Shown here: piece after piece, positions 13,291 to 27,503 of the stretch
How the letters are laid out: the number at the start of each line of letters is the position of its first letter
How positions within the stretch are numbered: the stretch's first letter is position 1
NCBI RefSeq assembly: GCF_029867415.1
Contig: NC_081183.1
Coordinates: forward strand, 55,502,336 to 55,566,335
Length of the DNA: 64,000 bases
Direction: 5' to 3'
From: Vicia villosa
Taxonomy: Eukaryota > Streptophyta > Magnoliopsida > Fabales > Fabaceae
The notes under the pieces: generated by a model
The model's database searches: none
Told to the model about the DNA's origin: nothing
What the model saw: the letters and a program-made list of their open reading frames with translations, nothing else
Program-made: the position numbers and the translations under genes

Positions 13291-14004
13291 TCTAAATCCT
13301 CAAGAACAATGTTAATTAGCTGATAGTATTTTCCATTCTTTGGAGTTTGTTTAATGGTGTCCTTTTCCATAATATGTGCAATTACATATGTTAAATTTAA
13401 GAAAAAAACTACATATAAATTGAGCCAAATGAATTATAAAATTTGTTTTTGTAAATTCACAAAAAAATGTGAAAGTAAATATAAAATATTATATATACCA
13501 AGTAATTTATCACCATTTGTAGCTGAGAGGATATATGAAAAAGCAACAAAATCTAAATGATTTGTTGGAAATTCATTCACAACTATGTTACTGCACTTTG
13601 TAGCTCCCATAAAGTTCAATTTGAACTTGTGTGTTGTCGGTTTAAATTTTGATTTTAGTTTTGGCAACTAAGACATTTTCAATTAAATAAGTAGAACCTT
13701 CCTTTAAGGATTCTTGAAACTGTGTGATAAGTCTTTTCTTCACTGTGGCCTGTATGTTTCCATACTACAATGAAAAAAAGATGAAAATACAAAAAAAATC
13801 AATATAGACTGTAAATATTATTATGAAATTAAAAATATAAAATATTTATACCTTTTCGTCAAGTAGAATCATCTCCAAACTGTTTGTTTCAGATGGATTT
13901 TTGAATTCAGGTTGAGTCCACAAACAAATGAATCGAACCTTCAAATTCCAATCAATCTTTCCAGCGTGAATGTTATCAATGAAAGTAATTATAGGAAGTG
14001 CCAG
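13291..14004 (-). pseudogene. Unit 6: RPA1-like gene fragment, start codon lost
   Basis: Nearly identical to unit 7 over most of its length, suggesting recent exchange. The start codon change seen in unit 5 is shared. Exon 2 is frameshifted. Confidence 0.7.
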
Positions 14005-14549
14005 TGAATAAACTATGGAAAAGAAAGCTGAATATTAGAGAGATGAATTTATACCAATTTGGTGGAGGAGAAGTGAATTTATACCTATTTGGAAGAGGAG
14101 TTACGCATGAATAAAACGAGATTGTGATTTGTAACATGGGTTTATGAGTGATTAAAAACGTGGGTTTAGAATTTGGATGTAGGGTTTTGAAAAAAGTATC
14201 AAAGAACGTGGGTTTCTGATTTAGAAAATAAGAATGTATGGTTAGTTGACCTGGTAATGAAACATGGGATTGAATTAATACGTTGGTAAAAGAAGTAGTT
14301 TTTTTAGGATTTATTTTATTTAATATATTTACTATTTAATAATAATTAGTGTGTTTAATCGTTTTAAATCAACTAAAAAGTGGGAAACAATGAATGTAGT
14401 TTTTTTAGGGTTTATTTCATTTAATATATTTAATAAATTAATAATTAGTAACGAAACTTGGTGACAGTGGAAGTAGTTTGAGAAAATAATATATACCATA
14501 AATTAAATTATGTAATTAAATATAATGATAAACTATTATTAAATCTTAC

Positions 14550-15263
14550 TCTAAATCCTCAAGAACAATGTTAATTAGCTGATAGTATTTTCCATTCTTT
14601 GGAGTTTGTTTAATGGTGTCCTTTTCCATAATATGTGCAATTACATATGTTAAATTTAAGAAAAAAACTACATATAAATTGAGCCAAATGAATTATAAAA
14701 TTTGTTTTTGTAAACTCACAAAAAAATGTGAAAGTAAATATAAAATATTATATATACCAAGTAATTTATCACCATTTGTAGCTGAGAGGATATATGAAAA
14801 AGCAACAAAATCTAAATGATTTGTTGGAAATTCATTCACAACTATGTTACTGCACTTTGTAGCTCCCATAAAGTTCAATTTGAACTTGTGTGTTGTCGGT
14901 TTAAATTTTGATTTTAGTTTTGGCAACTAAGACATTTTCAATTAAATAAGTAGAACCTTCCTTTAAGGATTCTTGAAACTGTGTGATAAGTCTTTTCTTC
15001 ACTGTGGCCTGAATGTTTCCATACTACAATGAAAAAAAGATGAAAATACAAAAAAAATCAATATACACTGTAAATATTATTATGAAATTAAAAATATAAA
15101 ATATTTATACCTTTTCGTCAAGTAGAATCATCTCCAAACTGTTTGTTTCAGATGGATTTTTGAATTCAGGTTGAGTCCACAAACAAATGAATCGAACCTT
15201 CAAATTCCAATCAATCTTTCCAGCAAGAATGTTATCAATGAAAGTAATTATAGGAAGTGCCAT
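14550..15263 (-). pseudogene. Unit 7: RPA1-like gene fragment
   Basis: ATG present at 15263-15261. Intron 1 carries a private variant, atacactg at about 15,063-15,070, where neighbours have atagactg or atagattg. The same variant reappears in unit 19. Confidence 0.7.
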
Positions 15264-15808
15264 TGAATAAACTATGGAAAAGAAAGCTGAATATTGGAGA
15301 GATGAATTTATACCAGTTTGGTGGAGGAGAACTGAATTTATACCTATTTGGAAGAGGAGTTACGCATGAATAAAACGAGATTGTGATTTGTAACATGGGT
15401 TTATGAGTTATTAAAAACGTGGGTTTAGAATTTGGATGTGGGGTTTTGAAAAAAGTATCAAAGAACGTGGGTTTGTGATTTAGAAAATAGGAATGTATGG
15501 TTAGTTGACCTTGTAATGAAAAATGGGTTTGAATTAATACGTTGGTGAAAGAAGTAGTTTTTTTAGGATTTATTTTATTTAATATATTTACTATTTAATA
15601 ATAATTAGTGTGTTTAATCGTTTTAAATCAACTAAAAAGTGGGAAACAATGAAAGTAGTTTTTTTAGGGTTTATTTCATTTAATATATTTAATAAATTAA
15701 TAATTAGTAACGAAACTTGGTGACAGTGGAAGTAGTTTGAGAAAATAATATATCCCATAAATTAAATTATGTAATTAAATATAATGATAAACTATTATTA
15801 AATCTTAC

Positions 15809-16522
15809 TCTAAATCCTCAAGAACAATATTAATCAGCTAATAGTGTTTTCCATTCTTTGGAGTTTATTTAATGTTGTCCTTTTCCATAATATGTGCAAT
15901 TACATCTGTTAAATTTAAGAAAAAAATTACATATAAATTGAGCCAAATGAATTATAAAATTTGTTTTTGTAAATTCACAAAAAAATGTGAAAGTAACTAT
16001 AAAATATTATATATACCAAGTAATTTATCACCATTTGTAGCTGAGAGGATATATGAAAAAGCTACAAAATCAAAATGATTTGTTGGAATTTCATTCACAA
16101 CTATGTTATTGCAATTTGTAGCTCCCATAAAGTTCAATTTGAACTTGTGCGTTGTCGGTTTGAATTTTGATTTTAGTTTTGGCAACTAAGACATTTTCAA
16201 TTAAATAAGTAGAACCTTCCTTTAAGGATTCTTGAAACTGTGTGATAAGTCTTTTCGTCACAGTAGCCTGAATGTTTCCATACTTCAATGAAAAAAAGAT
16301 GAAAATACAAAAAAAAATCAATATAGATTGTAACTATTATTATGAAATTAAAAATATAAAATATTTATACCTTTTCGTCAAGTAGAATTTCTCCAAACTA
16401 TTTGTTTCAAATGGATTTTTGAATTCAGGTTGAGTCCACATGCAAATGAATCGAACCTTCAAATTCCAATCAATCTTTCAAGCGTGAATGTTATCAATGA
16501 AAGTAATTATAAGAAGTGCCAT
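15809..16522 (-). pseudogene. Unit 8: RPA1-like gene fragment
   Basis: ATG at 16522-16520. Exon 1 has a private 1-nt deletion near 16,388 (gaatttctcc for gaatcatctcc), adding a second frameshift to the shared one in exon 2. Confidence 0.7.
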
Positions 16523-17056
16523 TGAATAAACTATGGAAAAGAAAGCTGAATATTGGAGAGATGAATTTATACCATTTTGGTGGAGGAGAAATGAATTTAT
16601 ACCAATTTGGAGGAGGAGTTACGCATTAATAAAATGAGATTGTGATTTGTAACATGGGTTTATGATTTATAAAAAATGTGGGTTTAGAATTCGGATGTGG
16701 GGTTTTGAAACAAGTATCAAAGAACGTGGGTTTGTGATTTAAAAAATAAGAATGTATGGTTAGTTGACCTGGTAATGAAACATGGGTTTGAATAAATATG
16801 TTGGTGAAAGTAGTTTTTTTAGGATTTATATTATTTAATATTTAATAATAATTAGTGTGTTTAATCGGTTTAAATCAACTAAAAAGTAGGAAACAATGAA
16901 TGTAGTTTTTTTTAGGGTTTATTTCATTTAATATATTTAATAAATTAATAATTAGTAATGAAACATGGTGACAATGAAAGTTGTTTGAGAAAAAAATATA
17001 TACCATAAATTAATTTATGTAATTAAATATAATGATAAACTATTATTAAATCTTAC

Positions 17057-17770
17057 TCTAAATCCTCAAGAACAATGTTAATCATCTGGTAGTTCTTTCC
17101 ATTCTTTGGAGTTTGTTTGATGTTGTCCTTTTCCACAATATGTGTAATTACATCTGTTAAATTTAAGAAAAAAATTACATATAAATTGAGCCAAATGAAT
17201 TATAAAATTTGTTTTTGTAAATTCATTAAAAAATGTGAAAGTAAATATAAAATATTGTATATACCAAGTAATTTATCACCATTTGTAGCTGGGAGGATAT
17301 ATGAAAAAGCAACAAAATCTAAATGATTTGTTGGAATTTCATTCACAACTATGTTACTGCACTTTGTAGCTCCCATAAAGATCAATTTGAACTTATGTGT
17401 TGTCGGTTTGAATTTTTATTTCAGTTTTGGCAACTAAGACATTTTCAATTAAATAAGTAGAACCTTCCTTTAAGGATTCTTGAATTTGTGTGATAAGTCT
17501 TTTCTTCACTGTAGCCTGAATGTTTCCATACTACAATGAAAAAAATATAAAAATACAAAAAAAATCAATATAGATTGTAAATATTATTATGAAATTAAAA
17601 ATATAAAATATTTATACCTTTTCGTTAAGTAGAATCATCTCCAAACTGTTTGTTTCAGATGGATTTTTGAATTCAGGTTGTGTCCACATACAAATGAATC
17701 GAACCTTCAAATTTCAATCAATCTTTCCAGCGTGAATGTTATCAATGAAAGTAATTATATGAAGTGTCAT
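17057..17770 (-). pseudogene. Unit 9: RPA1-like gene fragment (block copy 1, first unit)
   Basis: ATG at 17770-17768. From about 17,200 onward it matches unit 12 with offset 3,680. It has one extra GGA in the purine run near 17,865. Confidence 0.7.
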
Positions 17771-18319
17771 TGAATAAACTATGGAAAAGAAGCTGAATAT
17801 TGGAGGGATGAATTCATACCAATTTGGTGGAGGAGAACTAAATTTATACCAATCTGGAGGAGGAGGAGGAGTTACGCATGAATAAAACGAGATTGTGATT
17901 TGTAACATGGGTTTATGAGTTATTAAAAACGTGGGTTTAGAATTTGGATGTGGGGTTTTAAAACAAGTATCAAAGAACGTGCGTTTGTGATTTAAAAAAT
18001 AAGAATGTATGGTTAGTTGACCTGGTAATGAAACAAGGGTTTGAATTAATATGTTGGTGAAAGAAGTAGTTTTTTTAGGATTTATCTTATTTAATATATT
18101 TAATATTTAATAATAATTAGTGTGTTTATAGGTTTAAATCAATTAAAAAGTAGGAAACAATGAATGTAGTTTTTTTAGGGTTTATTTCATTTAAAATATT
18201 TAATAAATTAATAATTAGTAACGAAACTTGGTGACAGTGAAAGTTGTTTGAGAAAAAAATATATACCAGAAGTTAAATTATGTAATTAATTATAATGATA
18301 AACTATTATTAAATCTTAC

Positions 18320-18932
18320 TCTAAATCCTCATGAACAATGTTAATCATCTGGTAGATTTTTCCATTCTTTGGAGTTTGTTTGATGTTGTCCTTTTCCACA
18401 ATATGTGGAATTACATCTGTTAAATTTAAGAAAAAAATTACATATAAATTGAGCCAAATGAATTATAAAATTTTTTTTTGTAAATTCATAAAAAAAATGT
18501 GAAAGTAAATATAAAATATTATATATACCAAGTAATTTATCACCATTTGTAGCTGAGAGGATATATGAAAAAGCAACAAAATATAAATGATGTGTTGGAA
18601 TTTCATTCACAACTATGTTACTGCACTTTGTAGCTCCCATAAAGTTCAATTTGATAAGTCTTTTCGTCACAGTAGCCTGAATGTTTCCATACTACAATGA
18701 AAAAAAGATGAAAATACAAAAAAAAATCAATATAGATTGTAAATATTATTATGAAATTAAAAATATAAAATATTTATACCTTTTCGTCAAGTAGAATCAT
18801 CTCCAAACTGTTTGTTTCAAATGGATTTTTGAATTCAGGTTGAGTCCACAAACAAATGAATCGAACCTTCAAATTCCAATCAATCTTTCCAGCGTGAATG
18901 TTATCAATGAAAGTAATTATAGGAAGTGCCGT
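18320..18932 (-). pseudogene. Unit 10: RPA1-like gene fragment with a ~100-bp exon 2 deletion
   Basis: The middle of exon 2, including the site of the common frameshift, is missing at about 18,653, so KRLI is joined directly to KLNFMGATKCSN in one frame. The start codon is ACG instead of ATG. Unit length is 1,158 bp. Confidence 0.7.
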
Positions 18933-19477
18933 TGAATAAACTATGGAAAACAAAGCTGAATATTGGAGAGATAAATTTTTACCAATTTGGTGGAGGAGAA
19001 CTTAATTTATACCTATTTGGAAGAGGAGTTACGCATTAATAAAACGAGATTGTGATTTGTAACATGGGTTTATGGGTTATTAAAAACGTGGGTTTAGAAT
19101 TTGGATGTGGGGTTTTAAAACAAGTATCAAAGAACGTGGGTTTGTAATTTAAAAAATAAGAATATATGGTTAGTTGACCTGGTAATGAAACAAGGGTTTG
19201 AATTAATATGTTGGTGAAAGAAGTAGTTTTTTTAGGATTTATCTTATTTAATATATTTAATATTTAATAATAATTAGTGTGTTTATAGGTTTAAATCAAT
19301 TAAAAAGTAGGAAACAATGAATGTAGTTTTTTTTAGGGTTTATTTCATTTAGTATATTTAATAAATTAATAATTAGTAACGAAACTTGGTGACAGTGAAA
19401 GTTGTTTGAGAAAAAAATATATACCAGAAGTTAAATTATGTAATTAAATATAATGATAAACTATTATTAAATATTAC

Positions 19478-20192
19478 TCTAAATCCTCATGAACAATGTT
19501 AATCATCTGGTAGATTTTTCCATTCTTTGGATTTTGTTTAATGTTGTCCTTTCTTCATAATATGTGGAATTACATCTGTTAAATTTAAGAAAAAAATTAC
19601 ATATAAATTGAGCCAAATGAATTATAAAATTTGTTTTTGTAAATTCATAAAAAAAATGTGAAAGTAAATATAAAATATTATATATACCAAGTAATTTATC
19701 ACCATTTGTAGCTGAGAGGATATATGAAAAAGCAACAAAATATAAATGATTTGTAGGAATTTCATTCACAACTATGTTACTGCACTTTGTAGCTCCCATA
19801 AAGTTCAATTTGAACTTGTGTGTTGTCGGTTTAAATTTTGATTTCAGTTTTGGCAACTAAGACATTTTCAATTAAATAAGTAGAACCTTCCTTTAAGGAT
19901 TCTTGAAACTGTGTAATAAGTCTTTTCTTCACTGTAGCCTGAATGTTTCCATACTACAATGGAAAAAAGATGAAAATACAAAAAAATCAATATAGACTGT
20001 AAATATTATTATGAAATTAAAAATATAAAATATTTATACCTTTTCGTCAAGTAGAATCATCTCCAAACTGTTTGTTTCAGATGGATTTTTGAATTCAGGT
20101 TGAGTCCACAAACAAATGAATCGAACCTTCAAATTCCAATCAATCTTTCCAGCGTGAATGTTATCAATGAAAGTAATTATAGGAAGTGCCAT
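19478..20192 (-). pseudogene. Unit 11: RPA1-like gene fragment
   Basis: Full-length unit with ATG at 20192-20190 and the shared exon 2 frameshift. The exon 3 / intron 2 junction region differs (tcttcataatatg). Confidence 0.7.
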
Positions 20193-20737
20193 TGAATAAA
20201 TTATGGAAAAGAAAGCTCAATATTGGAGAGATGAATTTATACCAATTTGGTGGAGGAGAACTGAATTTATACCTATTTGGAAGAGGAGTTACGCATGAAT
20301 AAAATGAGATTGTAATTTGTAACATGGGTTTATGAGTTATTAAAAACGTGGGTTTAGAATTTGAATGTGGGGTTTTGAAAAAAGTATTAAAGAACGTGGG
20401 TTTGTGATTTAGAAAATAAGAATGTATGGTTAGTTGACCTGGTAATGAAACATGGGTTTGAATTAATACGTTGGTGAAAGAAGTAGTTTTTTTAGGATTT
20501 ATTTTATTTAATATATTTACTATTTAATAATAAACAGTGTGTTTAATCATTTTAAATCAACTAAAAAGTGGGAAACAATGAAAGTAGTTTTTTTAGGGTT
20601 TATTTCATTTAATATATTTAATAAATTAATAATTAGTAACGAAACTTGGTGACAGTGTAGGTAGTTTGAGAAAATAATATATACCATAAATTAAATTATG
20701 TAATTAAATATAATGATAAACTATTATTAAATCTTGT

Positions 20738-21450
20738 TCTAAATCCTCAAGAACAATGTTAATCAGCTGATAGTGTTTTCCATTCTTTGGAGTTTGTATA
20801 ATGTTGTCCTTTTCCATAATATGTGCAATTACATTTGTTAAATTATGAAAAAAATTACATATAAATTGAGCCAAATGAATTATAAAATTTGTTTTTGTAA
20901 ATTCATTAAAAAATGTGAAAGTAAATATAAAATATTGTATATACCAAGTAATTTATCACCATTTGTAGCTGGGAGGATATATGAAAAAGCAACAAAATCT
21001 AAATGATTTGTTGGAATTTCATTCACAACTATGTTACTGCACTTTGTAGCTCCCATAAAGATCAATTTGAACTTATGTGTTGTCGGTTTGAATTTTTATT
21101 TCAGTTTTGGCAACTATGACATTTTCAATTAAATAAGTAGAACCTTCCTTTAAGGATTCTTGAATTTGTGTGATAAGTCTTTTCTTCACTGTAGCCTGAA
21201 TGTTTCCATACTACAATGAAAAAAATATAAAAATACAAAAAAAATCAATATAGATTGTAAATATTATTATGAAATTAAAAATATAAAATATTTATACCTT
21301 TTCGTTAAGTAGAATCATCTCCAAACTGTTTGTTTCAGATGGATTTTTGAATTCAGGTTGTGTCCACATACAAATGAATCGAACCTTCAAATTTCAATCA
21401 ATCTTTCCAGCGTGAATGTTATCAATGAAAGTAATTATATGAAGTGTCAT
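20738..21450 (-). pseudogene. Unit 12: chimaeric RPA1-like gene fragment at the block junction
   Basis: Exon 3 and the start of intron 2 match unit 15 (including attatgaaaaaaatt); the rest matches unit 9. ATG at 21450-21448. Confidence 0.7.
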
Positions 21451-21999
21451 TGAATAAACTATGGAAAAGAAGCTGAATATTGGAGAGATGAATTCATACC
21501 AATTTGGTGGAGGAGAACTAAATTTATACCAATCTGGAGGAGGAGGAGGAGTTACGCATGAATAAAACGAGATTGTGATTTGTAACATGGGTTTATGAGT
21601 TATTAAAAACGTGGGTTTAGAATTTGGATGTGGGGTTTTAAAACAAGTATCAAAGAACGTGGGTTTGTGATTTAAAAAATAAGAATGTATGGTTAGTTGA
21701 CCTGGTAATGAAACAAGGGTTTGAATTAATATGTTGGTGAAAGAAGTAGTTTTTTTAGGATTTATCTTATTTAATATATTTAATATTTAATAATAATTAG
21801 TGTCTTTATAGGTTTAAATCAATTAAAAAGTAGGAAACAATGAATGTAGTTTTTTTAGGGTTTATTTCATTTAAAATATTTAATAAATTAATAATTAGTA
21901 ACGAAACTTGGTGACAGTGAAAGTTGTTTGAGAAAAAAATATATACCAGAAGTTAAATTATGTAATTAATTATAATGATAAACTATTATTAAATCTTAC

Positions 22000-22612
22000 T
22001 CTAAATCCTCATGAACAATGTTAATCATCTGGTAGATTTTTCCATTCTTTGGAGTTTGTTTGATGTTGTCCTTTTCCACAATATGTGGAATTAACTCTGT
22101 TAAATTTAAGAAAAAAATTACATATAAATTGAGCCAAATGAATTATAAAATTTTTTTTTGTAAATTCAAAAAAAAAATGTGAAAGTAAATATAAAATATT
22201 ATATATACCAAGTAATTTATCACCATTTGTAGCTGAGAGGATATATGAAAAAGCAACAAAATATAAATGATGTGTTGGAATTTCATTCACAACTATGTTA
22301 CTGCACTTTGTAGCTCCCATAAAGTTCAATTTGATAAGTCTTTTCGTCACAGTAGCCTGAATGTTTCCATACTACAATGAAAAAAAGATGAAAATACAAA
22401 AAAAAATCAATATAGATTGTAAATATTATTATGAAATTAAAAATATAAAATATTTATACCTTTTCGTCAAGTAGAATCATCTCCAAACTGTTTGTTTCAA
22501 ATGGATTTTTGAATTCAGGTTGAGTCCACAAACAAATGAATCGAACCTTCAAATTCCAATCAATCTTTCCAGCGTGAATGTTATCAATGAAAGTAATTAT
22601 AGGAAGTGCCGT
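22000..22612 (-). pseudogene. Unit 13: RPA1-like gene fragment, copy of unit 10
   Basis: Same 100-bp exon 2 deletion, lost ATG and 1,158-bp length as unit 10. A few substitutions separate them, for example ttaactctg for ttacatctg at the intron 2 acceptor near 22,092. Confidence 0.7.
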
Positions 22613-23157
22613 TGAATAAACTATGGAAAACAAAGCTGAATATTGGAGAGATAAATTTTTACCAATTTGGTGGAGGAGAACTTAATTTATACCTATTTGG
22701 AAGAGGAGTTACGCATTAATAAAACGAGATTGTGATTTGTAACATGGGTTTATGGTTTATTAAAAACGTGGGTTTAGAATTTGGATGTGGGGTTTTAAAA
22801 CAAGTATCAAAGAACGTGGGTTTGTGATTTAAAAAATAAGAATATATGGTTAGTTGACCTGGTAATGAAACAAGGGTTTGAATTAATATGTTGGTGAAAG
22901 AAGTAGTTTTTTTAGGATTTATCTTATTTAATATATTTAATATTTAATAATAATTAGTGTGTTTATAGGTTTAAATCAATTAAAAAGTAGGAAACAATGA
23001 ATGTAGTTTTTTTTAGGGTTTATTTCATTTAGTATATTTAATAAATTAATAATTAGTAACGAAACTTGGTGACAGTGAAAGTTGTTTGAGAAAAAAATAT
23101 ATACCAGAAGTTAAATTATGTAATTAAATATAATGAAAAACTATTATTAAATATTAC

Positions 23158-23872
23158 TCTAAATCCTCATGAACAATGTTAATCATCTGGTAGATTTTTC
23201 CATTCTTTGGATTTTGTTTAATGTTGTCCTTTTTTCATAATATGTGGAATTACATCTGTTAAATTTAAGAAAAAAATTACATATAAATTGAGCCAAATGA
23301 ATTATAAAATTTGTTTTTGTAAATTCATAAAAAAAATGTGAAAGTAAATATAAAATATTATATATACCAAGTAATTTATCACCATTTGTAGCTGAGAGGA
23401 TATATGAAAAAGCAACAAAATATAAATGATTTGTTGGAATTTCATTCACAACTATGTTACTGCACTTTGTAGCTCCCATAAAGTTCAATTTGAACTTGTG
23501 TGTTGTCGGTTTAAATTTTGATTTCAGTTTTGGCAACTAAGACATTTTCAATTAAATAAGTAGAACCTTCCTTTAAGGATTCTTGAAACTGTGTAATAAG
23601 TCTTTTCTTCACTGTAGCCTGAATGTTTCCATACTACAATGAAAAAAAGATGAAAATACAAAAAAATCAATATAGACTGTAAATATTATTATGAAATTAA
23701 AAATATAAAATATTTATACCTTTTCGTCAAGTAGAATCATCTCCAAACTGTTTGTTTCAGATGGATTTTTGAATTCAGGTTGAGTCCACAAACAAATGAA
23801 TCGAACCTTCAAATTCCAATCAATCTTTCCAGCGTGAATGTTATCAATGAAAGTAATTATAGGAAGTGCCAT
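23158..23872 (-). pseudogene. Unit 14: RPA1-like gene fragment, copy of unit 11
   Basis: Matches unit 11 at offset 3,680, with ATG at 23872-23870 and a frameshifted exon 2. Confidence 0.7.
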
Positions 23873-24417
23873 TGAATAAATTATGGAAAAGAAAGCTCAA
23901 TATTGGAGAGATGAATTTATACCAATTTGGTGGAGGAGAACTGAATTTATACCTATTTGGAAGAGGAGTTACGCATGAATAAAATGAGATTGTAATTTGT
24001 AACATGGGTTTATGAGTTATTAAAAATGTGGGTTTAGAATTTGGATGTGGGGTTTTGAAAAAAGTATTAAAGAACGTGGGTTTGTGATTTAGAAAATAAG
24101 AATGTATGGTTAGTTGACCTGGTAATGAAACATGGGTTTGAATTAATACGTTGGTGAAAGAAGTAGTTTTTTTAGGATTTATTTTATTTAATATATTTAC
24201 TATTTAATAATAAACAGTGTGTTTAATCATTTTAAATCAACTAAAAAGTGGGAAACAATGAAAGTAGTTTTTTTAGGGTTTATTTCATTTAATATATTTA
24301 ATAAATTAATAATTAGTAACGAAACTTGGTGACAGTGTAGGTAGTTTGAGAAAATAATATATACCATAAATTAAATTATGTAATTAAATATAATGATAAA
24401 CTATTATTAAATCTTGT

Positions 24418-25130
24418 TCTAAATCCTCAAGAACAATGTTAATCAGCTGATAGTGTTTTCCATTCTTTGGAGTTTGTATAATGTTGTCCTTTTCCATAAT
24501 ATGTGCAATTACATTTGTTAAATTATGAAAAAAATTACATATAAATTGAGCCAAATGAATTATAAAATTTGTTTTTGTAAATTCACAAAAAAATGTGAAA
24601 GTAAATATAAAATATTATATATACCAAGTAATTCATCACCATTTGTAGCTGAGAGGATATTTGAAAAAGCAACAAAATCAAAATGATTTGTTGGAATTTC
24701 ATTCACAACTATGTTATTGCACTTTGTAGCTCCCATAAAGTTCAATTTGAACTTGTGCGTTGTCGGTTTGAATTTTGATTTTAGTTTTGGCTACTAAGAC
24801 ATTTTCAATTAAATAAGTAGAACCTTCCTTTAAGGATTCTTGAAACTGTGTGATAAGTCTTTTCTTCACTGTAGCCTGAATGTTTCCATACTACAATGAA
24901 AAAAAGATGAAAATACAAAAAAAATCAATATAGATTGTAAATATTATTATGAAATTAAAAATATAAAATATTTATACCTTTTCGTCAAGTAGAGTCATCT
25001 CCAAACTGTTTGTTTCAAATGGATTTTTGAATTCAGGTTGAGTCCACATGCAAATGAATCGAACCTTCAAATTCTAATCAATCTTTCCAGCGTGAATGTT
25101 ATCAATGAAAGTAATTATAAGAAGTGCCAT
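24418..25130 (-). pseudogene. Unit 15: RPA1-like gene fragment
   Basis: ATG at 25130-25128; exon 2 frameshifted. Its exon 3/intron 2 end is the parent type for the left part of unit 12. Confidence 0.7.
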
Positions 25131-25664
25131 TGAATAAACTATGGAAAAGAAAGCTGAATATTGGAGAGATGAATTTATACCATTTTGGTGGAGGGGAAAT
25201 GAATTTATACCAATTTGGAGGAGGAGTTACGCATTAATAAAATGAGATTGTGATTTGTAACATGGGTTTATGATTTATAAAAAACGTGGGTTTAGAATTT
25301 GGATATGGGGTTTTAAAACAAGTATCAAAGAACGTGGGTTTGTGATTTAAAAAATAAGAATGTATGGTTAGTTGACCTGGTAATGAAACATGGGTTTGAA
25401 TAAACACGTTGGTGATAGTAGTTTTTTTAGGATTTATATTATTTAATATTTAATAATAATTAGTGTGTTTAATCGGTTTAAATCAACTAAAAAGTAGGAA
25501 ACAATGAATGTAGTTTTTTTTAGGGTTTATTTCATTTAATATATTTAATAAATTAATATTTAGTAATGAAACGTGGTTACAATGAAAGTTGTTTGAGAAA
25601 AAAATATATACCATAAATTAATTTATGTAATTAAATATAATGATAAACTATTATTAGATCTTAC

Positions 25665-26378
25665 TCTAAATCGTCAAGAACAATGTTAATCAGCTGATAG
25701 TGTTTTGCATTCTTTGGAGTTTGTTTGATGTTGTCCTTTTCCTTAATATGTGCAATTACATCTGTTAAATTTAAGAAAAGAATTACAGATAAATTGAGCC
25801 AAATGAATTATAAAATTTGTTTTTGTAAATTCATAAAAAAATGTGAAAGTAAGTATAAAATATTATATATACCAAGTAATTTATCACCAATTGTAGCTGA
25901 GAGGATATATGAAAAAGCAACAAAATCTAAATGATTTGTTGGAATTTCATTCACAACTATGTTACTGCACTTTGTGGCTCCCATAAAGATCAATTTGAAC
26001 TTGTGTGTTGTCAGTTTGAATTTTGATTTCAGTTTTGGCAACTAAGACATTTACAATTAAATAAGTAAAACCTTCCTTTAAGGATTCTTGAAACTGTGTG
26101 ATAAGTCTTTTCTTCACTGTAGGCTGAATGTTTCCATACTACAATGAAAAAAAGATGAAAATACAAAAAAAAATCAATATAGATTGTAAATATTATTATG
26201 AAATTAAAAATATAAAATATTTATACCTTTTCGTCAAGAAGAATCATCTCCAAACTGTTAGTTTCAGATGGGTTTTGAATTCAGGTTGAGTCCACATACA
26301 AATGAAACGAACCTTCAAATTCCAATCAATCTTTCCAGCGTGAATGTTATCAATGAAAGTAATTATAGGAAGTGCCAT
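25665..26378 (-). pseudogene. Unit 16: RPA1-like gene fragment
   Basis: ATG at 26378-26376. A private 1-nt deletion in exon 1 near 26,272 (gggttttgaatt) adds a frameshift to the shared one in exon 2. Confidence 0.7.
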
Positions 26379-26924
26379 TGAATTAACTATGGAACAGAAA
26401 GATGAATATTGGAGAGATGAATTTATACCAATTTGGTGGAGGAGAACTGAATTTATACCAATTTGGAGGAGGAGTTACGCATGAATAAAATGAGATTGTG
26501 ATTTGTAACATGGGTTTATGATTTATTAAAAACATGGGTTTAGAATTTGGGTGTGGGGTTTTGAAACAAGTATCAAAGAACGTGGGTTTGTGATTTAGAA
26601 AATAAGAATGTATGGTTAGTTGACCTAGTAATGAAACATGGGATTGAATTAATACGTTGGTGAAAGAAGTAGTTTTTTTAGGATTTATATTATTTAATAT
26701 ATTTAATATTTAATAATAATTAGTGTGTTTAATCGGTTTAAATCAACTAAAAAGTAGGAAACAATGAATGTAGTTTTTTTCAGGGTTTATTTCATTTAAT
26801 ATATTTAATAAATTAATAATTAGTAACGAAACATGGTGACAATGAAAGTTGTTTGAGAAAAAAATATATACCATAAATTAATTTATGTAATTAAATATAA
26901 TGATAAACTAATATTAAATATTAC

Positions 26925-27056
26925 TCTAAATCCTCAAGAACAATGTTAATCATCTGGTAGTTCTTTCCATTCTTTGGAGTTTGTTTGATGTTGTCCTTTT
27001 CCACAATATGTGCAATTACATCTGTTAAATTTAATAAAAATATTACATATAAATTA
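26925..27056 (-). pseudogene. Unit 17: truncated unit, exon 3 and part of intron 2 only
   Basis: At 27,056 intron 2 (acatataaatt) jumps directly to the upstream noncoding part (acgcatgaataaaatgag). Exons 1 and 2 are gone and the unit is only 579 bp. Confidence 0.75.
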
Positions 27057-27503
27057 CGCATGAATAAAATGAGATTGTGATTTGGAACATGGGTTTATGA
27101 TTTATAAAAAACGTGGGTTTAGAATTTGGATGTGGGGTTTTGAAACAGTATCAAAGAACGTGGGTTCGTGATTTAAAAAATAAGAATGTATGGTTAGTTG
27201 ACCTGGTAATGAAACATGGGTTTGAATTAATACGTTGGTGAAAGAAGTAGTTTTTTTAGGATTTCTTTTATTTAATATATTTAATATTTAATAATAAATA
27301 GTGTGTTTAATCAGTTTAAATCAACTAAAAAGTGGGAAACAGTGAAAGTAGTTTTTTTAGGGTTTATTTCATTTAATATATTTCATAAATTAATAATTAG
27401 TAATGAAACGTGGTGACAATGAAAGTAGTTTGAAAAAATAATATATATACCATAAATTAAATTATGTAATTAAATATAATGATAGACTATTATTCAATCT
27501 TAC

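Larger units (their letters stand above)
17200..24559. repeat. 3,680-bp three-unit tandem duplication (higher-order repeat)
   Basis: The block at about 17,200-20,879 recurs at about 20,880-24,559 with the same private features in the same order: GGA expansion, 100-bp exon 2 deletion, tcttcat/ttttcat variant. Unit 12 changes from unit 15-like to unit 9-like sequence between about 20,845 and 20,905, which marks the crossover point inside intron 2. Confidence 0.88.

Noticed and set aside
13333..15850. Centromere-specific satellite
   Set aside because: No CENP-B-like box or other centromere marker can be identified by eye; position on the chromosome is unknown from this window.
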